Of a stretch of DNA of 64,000 bases, positions 1 through 10,594 are shown one piece after another. Positions within the stretch are counted from its first letter, which is position 1; the number at the start of each line of letters is the position of its first letter. The stretch covers positions 1-64,000 of the forward strand of contig WJXW01000021.1 in assembly GCA_015832175.1 (NCBI GenBank), in the 5' to 3' direction. Origin of the DNA: Paraphaeosphaeria minitans (Eukaryota > Ascomycota > Dothideomycetes > Pleosporales > Didymosphaeriaceae). The notes under the pieces were generated by a model that worked only from the letters and a program-made list of their open reading frames with translations, did not search any database and was not told the origin of the DNA. A program made the position numbers and the translations under genes.

Positions 1-87
1 TAACCCTAACCCTAACCCTAACCCTAACCCCTAACCCTAACCCTAACCCTAACCCTAACCCTAACCCTAACCCTAACCCTAACCCTA
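1..87. repeat. Telomere repeat tract (CCCTAA)n
   Basis: About 14 copies of CCCTAA read from the first base, with one unit expanded by an extra C near position 27-33. This is the C-rich strand of a TTAGGG telomere in the orientation expected at a left chromosome end, so the window begins at a true chromosome terminus. The tract stops abruptly at ACCCTACGCACC. Its length of under 100 bp fits filamentous ascomycete telomeres, which are short. Confidence 0.98.
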
Positions 88-215
88 CGCACCAGCGGTT
101 CTTCCCATCCCGACGGGCCCACCCACCCCACCTCTCCCTTGCACTCACGAACGGGTTTCCTATCCTACCTCTCCTATACACTTATAAACGGGTTTCCTAT
201 TCTACCTCAAGATTT
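88..215. repeat. Telomere-adjacent GC-rich segment with a 37-bp direct repeat
   Basis: Immediately inside the telomere is about 90 bp of C-rich, un-RIPed sequence. The word AACGGGTTTCCTAT occurs at 150-163 and again at 187-200 (period 37), each followed by (C/T)CTACCTC. Past the second copy the sequence becomes AT-rich. No gene is seen. It may be the remnant of a subtelomeric tandem repeat. Confidence 0.7.
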
Positions 216-359
216 TTCCCTACTTTAACTCCCTTTAACTTATATTAGTATACTCCTTATCTAGTTATAATATTATATCTCTTTTCTAAAAAAGTCCTAA
301 CTTTTCTCTACTATATAAAGTTTTATAATAAGAAGCTTATTCTTCTCTCCTTACTAAGT

Positions 360-1000
360 TTGTTTTATAGTATAACTAATAACTTTAAACAACATTTAAT
401 AAGTCCATCCTATATTACTCTACATAACTTTATTTTACTTTATATAGCTTTATACCACTTTATATAACATTTAATAACTTCACCTTACATCCCTTTATAG
501 AAAGTTATGTTACTTTATATCACTTTATACAACTTAACACTACTTTATAAACCTTTATAAAATATTTAATAACTGTACCTTATACTATTTTATAGAAAGT
601 TATATAGTATTATATAGCTTTATATTACTTTATTACAATTTATATCACTTTATATAACTTTATTAAATATCTAATAACTTTACCATATATCACTTTATAT
701 AGCTTTATAGTAATTTATATCACTTTATATAACTTAATACAACCTTATATAACTTTACTTTATATTACTTTATATACCTTTATATTACTTTATAATAATT
801 TATATCCCTTTATATAACTTAATACAACCTTATATAACTTTATAAAATATTTAATAACTTTACTACATATTACTTTATATAGCTTTATGTCCCTTTATAA
901 TAATTTATATCCTTTTATATAACTTAACACGACCTTATATACCTGTATAGAATAGTTAATAACTTTACCTTATATTACTTTTTAAAAAGTTATATTACTT
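360..1000. repeat. Degenerate ~100-bp AT-rich subtelomeric minisatellite
   Basis: Repeated phrases such as CTTTATAT(C/A)ACTTTATATA, AACTTAATACAACCTTATA and ATATTTAATAACTTTACC recur. The landmark A-T-(T/C)-TAATAACT is found near 469, 564, 668, 848 and 951, giving spacings of about 95-104 bp and one longer interval of ~180 bp. The units are strongly diverged, with T/A and C/T changes. There is no coding signal on either strand. Confidence 0.65.
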
Positions 1001-1659
1001 TATATTTTCTATAACTTTAGAAATATATATTTTCCCTTTAATAAAAAATAACCCTTTAGTTTTTTTTTCTTAATTTTATAATAACTAGAAATTATTTATT
1101 ATCTACTACATAGTTTAGTAATTTAGTTTTATTATTTATAAGTCCTACTTCTACTTATAAATACTACTACTTTAATAATTTCTTTTATATTCTCTTTTTA
1201 ATAGAAATATAAATTATTAATATAAAATTAAATTTAGTTTCACTCTAGTAGTTATATAATACTATTAGTATAAACTATTTAAAGTAAAACTTATGATTAC
1301 TAAATAAGTAAAAATTATTATAAGTATATAAAAAAGTATACTACTATTTAATAACTAGTGGTAAAGTTTATAAAAAAGTAGAAATATAGTTTAATTATAA
1401 TTTTATTAAATTCTAATAAGTTATAAGATAGTATCAATACTAGTACTTAGGTTTTTAGAAATTTACTTATTTTATACAATTCCTAAACTCTTCTAGAAGA
1501 CTCTAGTTTCTATTTTTTCTATAATTTCTAAAACTTACATCCTATTATACTAATATATAGTAAAGTAAAATAAAATCTATAATAGATAGGCTAACTCTAC
1601 TATAATATGTACAAAGTGAGATTTTTTAAAAAATAGAAGTAAAGTACTATATTCTAGGC
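1001..1659. other. AT-rich, RIP-like DNA with no recognisable gene
   Basis: Very AT-rich sequence between the minisatellite and the helicase stop codon. CA and TG are scarce and TA is abundant. The helicase frame can be read on below 1660 to about 1225 with only TAG/TAA stops, but that is weak evidence in DNA of this composition. No tRNA, rRNA or motif is visible. Confidence 0.6.
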
Positions 1660-4600
1660 CTAATTCTTCTCTTTAAGTTTTATAATAACTCTTATAGCTA
1701 CTACCATTGCATTACTAAGAAATTCGCCCCAGATACGTTCACAATGGCGCTGTCCAAGCCATACCTGGTACGCCTGGCACGAAACCTCGCACTCGCCCTG
1801 GAACCCGCACTGCCGAATGATCTCAAGCCCATCCGCAATCCCCGTTGCTGCCCTGGCCACAGGAATCACAATGTTCGGCCACTGGCACGAGTTCGCGACG
1901 TCCTGCCCTGTCGCGCACCACTTCTGGCTCACCCAGCACCTTCGACAGCTGTGGCAGTTCCCAGCGTCGCGCACCCCTCGCCGGAACTCGTCCATGTCCC
2001 TCCCCATCATCATGGGCTGCGCCGTGCACAGCATCGTTCTGTGCTCTTGCCAGCCTGCCCGCCCCAGCACCCAGCATATCGCACACCCGGCCCGCAGCTC
2101 GTCCATGCTTGCCTCCACCTCTTGCCACTCACTCGCCGCGAGCGACTGGGCCTGCTGCCACTCGATCCGGCCCTCACCGCATCGATCGCACCCAGCCGAG
2201 TCCATGTCACTGCACACTACCCGCTGCCCATCCATGTACTCGCTCATCTTCCCGCGCCGGCAGCCTTCGCTCTCGATGAACATGCCCATCGCGCACACGT
2301 CCACCGACGCTCCACCCTCCCGGATTCGCCTCTCCACCTCACCTGGCTCGACGATGATGACCGAGTCCGCCACCTCGCCGCTACGCCCCGCACGCCCACT
2401 CTCCTGGCAGTAGTCGATCATGCTCCATGGCATGCCTACGTGCAAGACGAACACGATGCTGGGAAAGTTAACCCCAGTACCGAGCGCTGATGTTGCCACG
2501 ATGAGCCCGCCTTCGTCCAGCCAGCTGGCGAGGATCTCGGTTCGATCCAACTCGCCAGCGTGGTAGTGCTTGCAGCCCAGCGCCCCTGCCAGCATTTCGC
2601 ATGCAGTCCTGCTGTGGCAGTAGATGACGCCTTTCTGGCCACCCCGCAGCTGTTCCTGCCGCCGTCGACACATGGCCAGTGCTGCCTCCATGGCCTTACC
2701 TCGCCCACACCACGACACGTAATACCGGATGTTGGGCCGCACCGTGCTGGCCCGGATGTAGGTGGCAGCTTGAATCAACATGCTTCTACCCAACACCCCC
2801 TCCAGCACGGGCGGTAGCGTCGCCGTCAGCAGTACGATCGGGCATGCAAGCACGCGCAGATTCCGCAGCTTCGCCAGCTTCGGCCGCCAATGGCTGGAGG
2901 TGATGATGAGATGGCACTCGTCAATCACCACCCGCTGCAGCTGCTTCTTATCCTTCAGCGAGCTGGCATACTTCAGGAACCCCGCGCCGCCGGCGACATC
3001 AGCACCAACCAGCATGACGGAGGCCGGGTTCGTCTCGTGGTTAACCCATTCCACGCAGTCGATACCGCGCGCGCGGATACGCGTTGCCAGGTCCTCGATC
3101 AGCGCGCGGAACGGCACCACAACCACGGTCACGCCAGCATGGTCGAGGCAGGCCGGCACCATGAACAGCAGACTCTTGCCTCCACCTGTGGGGAGCACGA
3201 CCACCAGCGGTGTCTGACCGTTCACCATAGCGAACATGGCCTGTTCCTGCTCGTCCGACTTGAACGATGCAGTAGCCTGGCCAAGTGCCTGCTGCATCGC
3301 TCTAGACATCGCACTCGCAGTGACACCCCCTGGTTTGGTTTTCTTCTGCGGCACGACCACGGCGAGATCATCTCTCCCTTTGTCTTGACCGTCTCCTTCT
3401 TCTTCCCATCGCCGCTTCCTGGCTGCACTGGGTCGTACCTCGTGCCCATCCACACCTAGAAACTCGTGCCAGCGCCGACTGAGCGGCCGGAAGGTCTCGA
3501 TCGAACGCATGCTGAGATGCTTCACAATATCGATGGGCACGCTGTAGTTGGCCAGGCCGATCTTGGTCGTCCGCGCGCTCTGCAGCTCCAACGGGCTCTC
3601 ACCGTCCTCGTCGACCTCGGGCTCTTCAATCTCACCCACCTCGTCTTGGTAACCCCGCCCAAACACATCCCCAACCACCTCCCGCCCAATCCCCACCGCC
3701 GTGTGTCGGTAGTCGAGCGTGTTCAGCGCCACCCCCAGGTGCTTGCCCGTCTCGCGCTTCAGCACCCGCGTCAGGTGATCCGTGTGCCACGGACCCTGCT
3801 CGTTGGCCCACAGGTAGTCGGTGAAGCTGCCGCCCAGCACCTCCACGGTCAGGTACTCTTCGAACGGCTGCACGTACGCCAGGTACACAACGAGCACCTG
3901 CGAGAGCCGCGAGGGCAGGAACCTTGGGATGACCTTGGGCTTGTCGAACTGCGACTGCGACTTGTAGTAACGGACCACCGTCATGATCTGTCCGTCCATC
4001 ACGAAGAGGTTGCGGTCCTGCAGTGCTCCGTTGCGGAACCGCATCGACGTGATCTCGGTGCCCCGACCTGGCATTCCCTCGTCAATGTGGAGATTGGCAA
4101 GCTCCAGCTCCTTGAAGCGCTTGACACTGCGCAGGTACAGCTTCACGCGTGCAACGTTCCAAGTCCCATCTCCGGAGCGGAGCTTCCGACCCTGCTCGTC
4201 CTGCATCATCCGTTCGAGCATCCATCGCAAGCCATTCTCCAGGCCGTTGTTCCCGTGCGTGACAAAGGACATGCCGCGTCGTGTGCACGCGACATCGTCC
4301 TGAATCAGGTCGAGCCGGATCGGGAAACGCTGACCGGGACTGCGGACCCAGAGCAGCTCACCCCAGAGCAGGTCCTCCAGCTCGGTCAACAGTTCTTGGG
4401 CCATCAGCTGGAAATGGTGTATAACGATGGGTCTACCGTTGAGGTAGAAGATCTTCTTATCCTCTGACCAGAAGGCGTTGCCCGCGTTGCCGGTATTCAT
4501 GCCGATGAACTTGCCATAGGCCAGCAGACTAAGCAGCTGGCTCGTCGGGCTGAAGGACCCGTCCGCTAGGAAGCGCTTTCTCAGGTCAAGATAGTGGTCA

Positions 4601-6081
4601 CGTTCCACCAAGCCCTGCTGTTCCCGTTGCGCGGGCGGAAGTAGGTGTTCGACACTGATCACCCGAACGCAGTACACCATCCCAGCCACTAGATACGAAT
4701 AGTTCTTCGCGGTGCGCAGTCGACGTGTCTCTGAATCGAACCCAAGCACAGCAGCAAAGTGAACGAGCCCGCTCTCAAACGGACTGCGGATGTAGGTCGT
4801 CATGATGAACGTACTAAGCATCCGGCGCACTAGGACGATGTGGCCGGCTTCGTCGTTGCTGTCCAGGGCCTCCCAGAGCATGGTGGCCAGCAGCTTTTGG
4901 TCCTCTTTCCATGGGAACATCTCCCGCGCGTCCTTCATGGGATCAACTTTGACTCGGCGACCTGTGTGGGCCTCGGGCGGGCTCTCATCACTGCAGTCGC
5001 TGCTGCTGCCGTCGCCGTCGCTGCTGTCGTCGGTGCTGCTGCCCTCGCTACTCTCCGTGTCCTCGCTCTCCTTGTCCGCTTCTTCGGCGGCGACGATACG
5101 TAGGACATAGCACACGAACATCACAATGTACCCAGCATAGCGCGCCTGGCTCTCTGGGTTCTGCAGTCGGGCTATCGGCTGCTGGTGGATCTCGTTGGCC
5201 TGCGCACTCTTCACCCATCGTCGGGTCTCACGTGGTAGCGAGGACAGCCCTCGGACGCTCTGCTCCACCAGCTGCTCCACAGCCCGCGCGGCCTTCTGCA
5301 GCTTGGGCTCGTCCCGGCGCGGCAGCCGGATCGCGTGGGCAAGGTGCACGCAGTTGCGGTTCGCAAAGTGCTCTGGCCACTCTGTAAACTTCCACCAGCC
5401 TGTCTTGTCTGTCTTTGCGACTTCTGCATCCATCACCTGCTCTTGCCGCTTCCTCTCCTCCTGCGTTCGCGCGTACTCTGCCAGAATGTCTTCCACCTCT
5501 TCTTTATGCGCCCTAGCGTCTGCTCCGCTGTCCGCTACATCGGGGACGCAAACTACAAAGTACCGCTGCCGTCCTGAAGCGGGGAAGAAAGACTGCATCT
5601 TTACCTTCTGGTAGAGCGCATCTGATCCCGTCTTGAACGCTAACCCATGACTGTTGCAGTGTAGTCGTATCTGGCCCTTGTTTCGCGTAAGATAGCTGCA
5701 TGCTGGCTGCTTGCATTGGAAGCCGTCCAACGGCGCTCCTAGGACCTGGATTGGCGGTCCGCCAGCGTCTGGTAGCGTAACGCTGCCCAGCCCTTGTCTT
5801 CTCAAAAGAGCGCAGCTTTCAATGAATTTCCTCCGTTCGTTAACTGGTACACTATGCTTTTGACGGAGATGTACATCGAGATTTTCTATGCCGGCTTTGT
5901 GCTCGCTGCAGCAAAGCACGCCGTACTCCTTAACAAAATGAATATACTTTTGTATATTAGCTTGCGCTAAGTTTTCTCCTGCTAGTTGCTGTTGCTGCTG
6001 AGAGTTCTGTTGATGTGGTGATGTTAGTACTCTGTTAGCTGGGCTTGACGCGGAAGCTCGAGCGTCCCAGCAGAACTCCAT
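1660..6081 (-). CDS. Telomere-linked RecQ-like DNA helicase (TLH type) with N-terminal OrsD-like zinc region
   Basis: An uninterrupted 1473-residue frame begins at ATG 6081-6079 and ends at TAG 1662-1660. A poly-Q patch (residues ~24-32) is followed by an OrsD/DUF3505-like region with two Cys/His clusters: C57, C58, H61, H71, H76, and C123, C128, H141, H145. Ser/acidic residues run over ~333-370. A basic stretch (possible nuclear signal) lies near 885-910. The helicase core has motif I PTGGGKS (964-970), DECH (1054-1057), LTAT (~1080-1090), and QESGRAGR (1226-1233). A Cys-rich tail follows. This is the ATP-dependent 3'-5' helicase layout of fungal TLH genes, which sit next to telomeres and are thought to act in chromosome-end recombination. 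The gene is about 1.6 kb from the telomere and points toward it. It is GC-rich and un-RIPed, unlike everything around it. The last ~25 codons lie in AT-rich DNA, so the native C-terminus is uncertain. No intron is needed. Confidence 0.93.
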   Translation of the reverse strand: MEFCWDARASASSPANRVLTSPHQQNSQQQQQLAGENLAQANIQKYIHFVKEYGVLCCSEHKAGIENLDVHLRQKHSVPVNERRKFIESCALLRRQGLGSVTLPDAGGPPIQVLGAPLDGFQCKQPACSYLTRNKGQIRLHCNSHGLAFKTGSDALYQKVKMQSFFPASGRQRYFVVCVPDVADSGADARAHKEEVEDILAEYARTQEERKRQEQVMDAEVAKTDKTGWWKFTEWPEHFANRNCVHLAHAIRLPRRDEPKLQKAARAVEQLVEQSVRGLSSLPRETRRWVKSAQANEIHQQPIARLQNPESQARYAGYIVMFVCYVLRIVAAEEADKESEDTESSEGSSTDDSSDGDGSSSDCSDESPPEAHTGRRVKVDPMKDAREMFPWKEDQKLLATMLWEALDSNDEAGHIVLVRRMLSTFIMTTYIRSPFESGLVHFAAVLGFDSETRRLRTAKNYSYLVAGMVYCVRVISVEHLLPPAQREQQGLVERDHYLDLRKRFLADGSFSPTSQLLSLLAYGKFIGMNTGNAGNAFWSEDKKIFYLNGRPIVIHHFQLMAQELLTELEDLLWGELLWVRSPGQRFPIRLDLIQDDVACTRRGMSFVTHGNNGLENGLRWMLERMMQDEQGRKLRSGDGTWNVARVKLYLRSVKRFKELELANLHIDEGMPGRGTEITSMRFRNGALQDRNLFVMDGQIMTVVRYYKSQSQFDKPKVIPRFLPSRLSQVLVVYLAYVQPFEEYLTVEVLGGSFTDYLWANEQGPWHTDHLTRVLKRETGKHLGVALNTLDYRHTAVGIGREVVGDVFGRGYQDEVGEIEEPEVDEDGESPLELQSARTTKIGLANYSVPIDIVKHLSMRSIETFRPLSRRWHEFLGVDGHEVRPSAARKRRWEEEGDGQDKGRDDLAVVVPQKKTKPGGVTASAMSRAMQQALGQATASFKSDEQEQAMFAMVNGQTPLVVVLPTGGGKSLLFMVPACLDHAGVTVVVVPFRALIEDLATRIRARGIDCVEWVNHETNPASVMLVGADVAGGAGFLKYASSLKDKKQLQRVVIDECHLIITSSHWRPKLAKLRNLRVLACPIVLLTATLPPVLEGVLGRSMLIQAATYIRASTVRPNIRYYVSWCGRGKAMEAALAMCRRRQEQLRGGQKGVIYCHSRTACEMLAGALGCKHYHAGELDRTEILASWLDEGGLIVATSALGTGVNFPSIVFVLHVGMPWSMIDYCQESGRAGRSGEVADSVIIVEPGEVERRIREGGASVDVCAMGMFIESEGCRRGKMSEYMDGQRVVCSDMDSAGCDRCGEGRIEWQQAQSLAASEWQEVEASMDELRAGCAICWVLGRAGWQEHRTMLCTAQPMMMGRDMDEFRRGVRDAGNCHSCRRCWVSQKWCATGQDVANSCQWPNIVIPVARAATGIADGLEIIRQCGFQGECEVSCQAYQVWLGQRHCERIWGEFLSNAMVVAIRVIIKLKEKN

Positions 6082-6344
6082 CGCGAATTAGTAGTAAAAA
6101 GTAATGGCTAAACCCTGCGCCACCACCATCCTATTTTGTGAATAAGAGATGGTAGATTAGTATAAGAGGTTACGTTGAGATGAATTAGAATGAGAAAGAA
6201 ATAGAAATAGCTGGGGAATAGGATTGTTTCTGCCCCTAGTCTAACGCGTTTCTGGTATCAAATCCTACCTAATTCGTTAACTCTAACCCTAACGCTAAGC
6301 CAATCTTAGCGCGTCTGTGACCACCGACGCCTCTTCCTCTTGGG
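6082..6344. promoter_or_regulatory. Helicase upstream region (presumed promoter), un-RIPed
   Basis: This 263-bp stretch separates the helicase ATG from the retrotransposon array. It keeps CA and TG dinucleotides and moderate GC, like the gene and unlike the array. It holds an interstitial telomere tract (6283-6298) and a perfect 7-bp inverted repeat, CGCTAAG-CCAAT-CTTAGCG (6293-6311), with a CCAAT pentamer in the loop. No clear TATA box was found. The promoter role is inferred from position only. Confidence 0.4.
6283..6298. repeat. Short interstitial telomeric sequence
   Basis: CTAACCCTAACGCTAA is about 2.5 telomere units with one C-to-G change, in the same orientation as the terminal telomere. 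It lies 46 bp left of the point where the retrotransposon array is cut off, which is where a healed chromosome break would leave it. Confidence 0.65.
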
Positions 6345-6599
6345 TAGGCTAGCGCCTAGATAAAATAATCTAGATTTAAGCGTAGACTACTAACCTACTT
6401 ACTACTATTATAGAGCGACTTAGAATAGCTCCTAGCTAACGCTACTTTACTTTTTTAGTAGCCCTAGCCTAATAGCGTATACCCTTTAACCTATATTAAG
6501 AGCCTTATAAAGTAACTTTATCTAAGCCTTTATCTAGGGCTAGCTTAGTACACCCTTTTAGGTGCTGCTACTACTAGTGTAAAAAATAATATAGTTATT

Positions 6600-9500
6600 A
6601 TAGCCCCCCTTTATTCTTACTTAGTGTTACTTTAGTGCCGCTTTAGTTATAGCAACTTTAGGGCTAATAGTCTTTAGTAGTTTTTAGATAGATAGCGCCT
6701 CTACTAAGTTAGTAGAAGAATAAATTCTTAAATACCTATTATAGCTTCTTTTATAATATTTATGTGTTCTTCCCTATAGGCTAGATAGGACTATTATTAT
6801 GCCTATAGTCCCCCTAGGTGGCCTTAAAGTAGTCTAGAGCTATAGTATCTATAATATTTTTAACTAGCACCTAAGTTAGCAATACCTACTTAGTTTACTT
6901 TACTAGCGCCTATTATTATTTTCTTTAGGTGTTCTTAATGCGTAGAATCTCCTCTACTTCCTATTTATATAGGTCTAGGTCTACTTCTTCTAGCTCTAGA
7001 GCTAGGCCTAGCTAGGCGTTAGTCTAGGTCTAACTAGATAAGGAATTATCCACTACTTACTTAAGAAGGTTAATATAGACAGTCTTATAGAAATTGCTAG
7101 ACAGGTCTAGTGTTACTATAAGTAGGAATAGTATAGCTATTATAGTATATTTAACTTTAAGCTAGTTAAGTTTCTTCTTTAACTAGTTAGTTTTTACGTT
7201 ATATAGCGAGAACTATATCTTATTTCTAACTTAGAATTACTTTATAAGGTAGTAGGTATAGTTTATAGCCTTTATAGTACGCTACTATTTATAAGTAATA
7301 GTAGCTTAGGCTAAAGCTATCCCTCTCTTAAGGTAGTCTAGGAAGTGCTTTACCCTCTTAGTAGAGGTGTAAGTAGACTCTACTAGTAAGGGGATTTTCT
7401 TAAAGAAATTAACGTAATATCTATTTAGTAGAAGGTTTAGGCTTAGGCCTATAGTAGTAGATACTCTATTATTTAATATAAGCTAGTAGGCTAGGAGGTA
7501 GTCTAGCTAGTCTATCTATTTAAAGTTAACTATAATGTGGAGGACTAAAAGTACCTCTTAGTTTACCCTTTCTATGCCGCTGTTAGTCTAGGGGTAGTAT
7601 ACTATAGAGAGGAGTTATTTTATTTTAGTTAATTTATATAGTGTAGTCTAGAACTTCCCTAGCTAGTCTAAGCCTCTGTCTATAATTAGTAAGGTAGGGA
7701 AGCTATAGAACTACTACTATATATTATAGAAGTAGGCTATATAGTACTTTGCTATTATAGAAGTTATAGCTTCTAGTTATATATACTTTAATAGTCTATT
7801 AGTAATTATAAGTAGATATCGCGGTGCTGCTATAGAGGCCTAGGGGAGGTCTATTATAAAATCTATTAAGAGTTGCGCCTAGTACTAGTTTATAATTAGG
7901 AGTGGCTATAGGAGATTTTACTACTTCTATTAGTCTATATATATTCTTACGTAGTAGTAATTATGTATAAATTAGGCGACGTCTTTAGATATATTATCCT
8001 AGTAGTAGTTCTAGTAGATAATTTTAAATGTAGAGTTCTTAGAATAGCCTATAACTGGAGACTTATGTGCGCGCTATATAATAGTAGTAGTAAAAGGTTT
8101 CTAAGCTAGGACCTAAAGGACTCTACGCTATAAGAGAGACCTATATATACTAATTATATAGTCTCTAATTTATTAGGAGGTAGCGGCTGCTATAGGGAAT
8201 ATATAGTCGCTATAGTGTACCGCCTTAAGCCTAATATAGTAGAGGGGGAACTCTACTATAGCTACGTTCTAGAGTGCCTATAGATACGTGTTAGTAAAAA
8301 TCTAAACCCCTACTAGCGCTGTTAAAAATCGCGTCTATACTAGGATAGCCTAGATAGTTCTAGGCACTATTAGTGGGGCGTTTATTCTTATTTACTAGGT
8401 TATATTTTACTTACGCTAGCTTAGTGCGTCTAGTCTAGCTATCTAGGATTTAGGCTAGTAGTAGAGGTAGAAGTAAAAAGTAGAGAGTAACTCTAACTAC
8501 TAGTGCTAGCGCTTATTTAATTCTTAGATCTTTATAAAGTATTTAAGGTTCTTATAGTCTATTAGAATTTTAAAAGGGCGCGCTACTTCTATTAGCTCTA
8601 GTCTCTATACTTATAGAGCCTACATAATTATAAGTAGCTCTTTGTTATAAATAGTATAGTTCTGCTAGGCTAGTGTTAGGGCTATAGAGTAGTAGGCTAT
8701 AAGGTGCTAGATCCCTTTAATACGTTAGAAGAGGTAGGCCCTAGTAGCGCTACCTAAGTAGTTTGCCTCTACTAGCGTGTTACGCTCTAGGTCCTAGAGC
8801 GCTAGGATAGGGCCCTATATAAATATATCCTTTAGGGCTTAAAAGGCCTCTTATTCCCTAAGGCCCTATTAAAACAGGACCCCTTTCTTAGTAAGGGTAT
8901 ATAGGGGTGCAGCCTACTTAGAGAATTAGAGGAGAAAGTTGCGATAGAAGTTAGTAAAGCTAATAAAGTAGTAGACTATACGCACTATAAAAGGGGTGTC
9001 CTATTAATTAATTACTTATATTTTTACTAGATTAGGGCAAATAGCCTTACCTACTATAATAAGATACCCTAGGTACCTAACCTCTATTATCGCGAATTTA
9101 TATTTCCTTAGATCTATATATAGTCTAGCTTTCTAGAGGAGTCCTAGCACTTATCGCATATAGTCCTAGTGTTAGCGTAGGAGCCCTATTATATAGATAA
9201 GGATATTATCTAGGTAAGCTATATATATATTGCCTAGGGTATCCTTTAGAGCGCTATTAATATAGCGCTAAAATATAATAGGTGCCCTAGTTAGTCTAAA
9301 TAAGACTACTAACTACTTAAAGAGGCCAAACTAAGTATAGAATATAGTATAGTGTTCTTCCCCCTCTATAACTTATAGCTTATAGAAGGTAGCGTAGATA
9401 TTTACTTTTATAAACTAAGTAGCCTAAGAGAGGGTGCGTAGTGTCTCTTTAATAAGTAGGAGAAAATACTAATCTAGCTTAGAGATTATATTAATCTCCT

Positions 9501-10590
9501 AATAGTTAATATATAGGCGCTATTTCCCCCTAAGCTTTAGAGCTAGAAGGACTAAAGCACCTACTAAAAAGGAGCTAGCTTATATTTAGCTTTTATCTAT
9601 AAGTTCTGTAAGTTAGTGCTAGAGTTCTGCTAGCTAATCTCTAGACATACTATATAGTAGGCCCTAGGGTAGTTTTAGGAAGGAGCTGTTTAGGGTCTAC
9701 TTTAAGTAGATATAGTAGTCTAATATACCTTAGTGTAGTAGGAGGCTAGACACCTTAGTTTTATTAAAGATAGTAGTGTACTCTACTAGTTCTAAGGGAA
9801 AAGTCCTGCTATTTTTAGTAAAGCCTAGCCCTACTATATTATAGGGGGGTAGAGGTCTTACTATATAAAGAAGTATTATTATAAGTATCTAAGTAATATT
9901 TTAGAGCAAAGTTAGGAATACCCTTTTCTAGTTTTTATTTAGAGTATTAAAAGGTGTTATGTTATTCTCCTTATCTACTAGTGTAGCGAGGAGGCCCTAC
10001 CTCTCTACTGCCTAGGTGTTAAGAGTAATAAGACCCCTAGCCGCGCTAATTATAATTTTACTACTATAGATATTTACTACTACTCTAGACTTAGCTAGCT
10101 AGGGGGCCCCTAGAAATATATTCTAGTAGAGGTTAGGGATTATATAAGTGTAAAGGGTCTATTACTACCTAGATATATTATAAAGTACTACTACTATTTC
10201 TATAATAAAGGTCTATAGTAATAACCTAGCAGCCTATTCTAGCTCTTAGGCTAAAATTATAATATGCTATAGTAAAAGCAAATTTACTAGCTTAGGGCTA
10301 ATTACTATAAAGTATTTACACTTTATATTAATTAGGGCCTCTATATACTATGTGCTATTAAGGAAGACGTAGAGGGTGAAGGTAGGCCTATTTATGCCTA
10401 CCCTAGCCTTAGCCACTTTAACTATTACAGCTCGCCCTAATTATACCTCTATTAATACTATTACGCTTAGCCCCTATATTAGCGCTAAACTAGAGGCTAT
10501 TCTTTTCCTAACTAAATACTTGTCTTATTATACTAAAGTTAGGTTATAATTGCTTAGAGTAAAACTGTATTAAGGTAGGCTCTAGCTATA
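6600..10590 (-). pseudogene. pol: Pol polyprotein of the array Ty3/Gypsy chromovirus (RIP-broken)
   Basis: The minus strand encodes, in order, a degraded protease region (around 10100-10400, uncertain), reverse transcriptase, RNase H, integrase and a chromodomain. The RT active-site box is read as AYLDNILIY at 9193-9219; the second Asp of YLDD is Asn (9205-9207), a G-to-A change. The RNase H motif DYKNLKYF (family DHKNL-YF) lies at about 8543-8570. The integrase motif DRG…KFW lies at about 7645-7686. The chromodomain with EVEEIL is at about 6790-6965, followed by roughly 100 more readable codons. RT-RNaseH-IN order with a C-terminal chromodomain defines a Ty3/Gypsy chromovirus, whose chromodomain usually targets heterochromatin. 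Dozens of TAG/TAA stops make it non-functional. End points are approximate. Confidence 0.9.
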
Positions 10591-10594
10591 TAGT

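Noticed and set aside
3466..4467. Long plus-strand frames opposite the helicase
   Set aside because: They are shadows of a GC-rich gene. The minus strand carries ordered helicase motifs in one 1473-codon frame, while the opposite frames have no recognisable domain.
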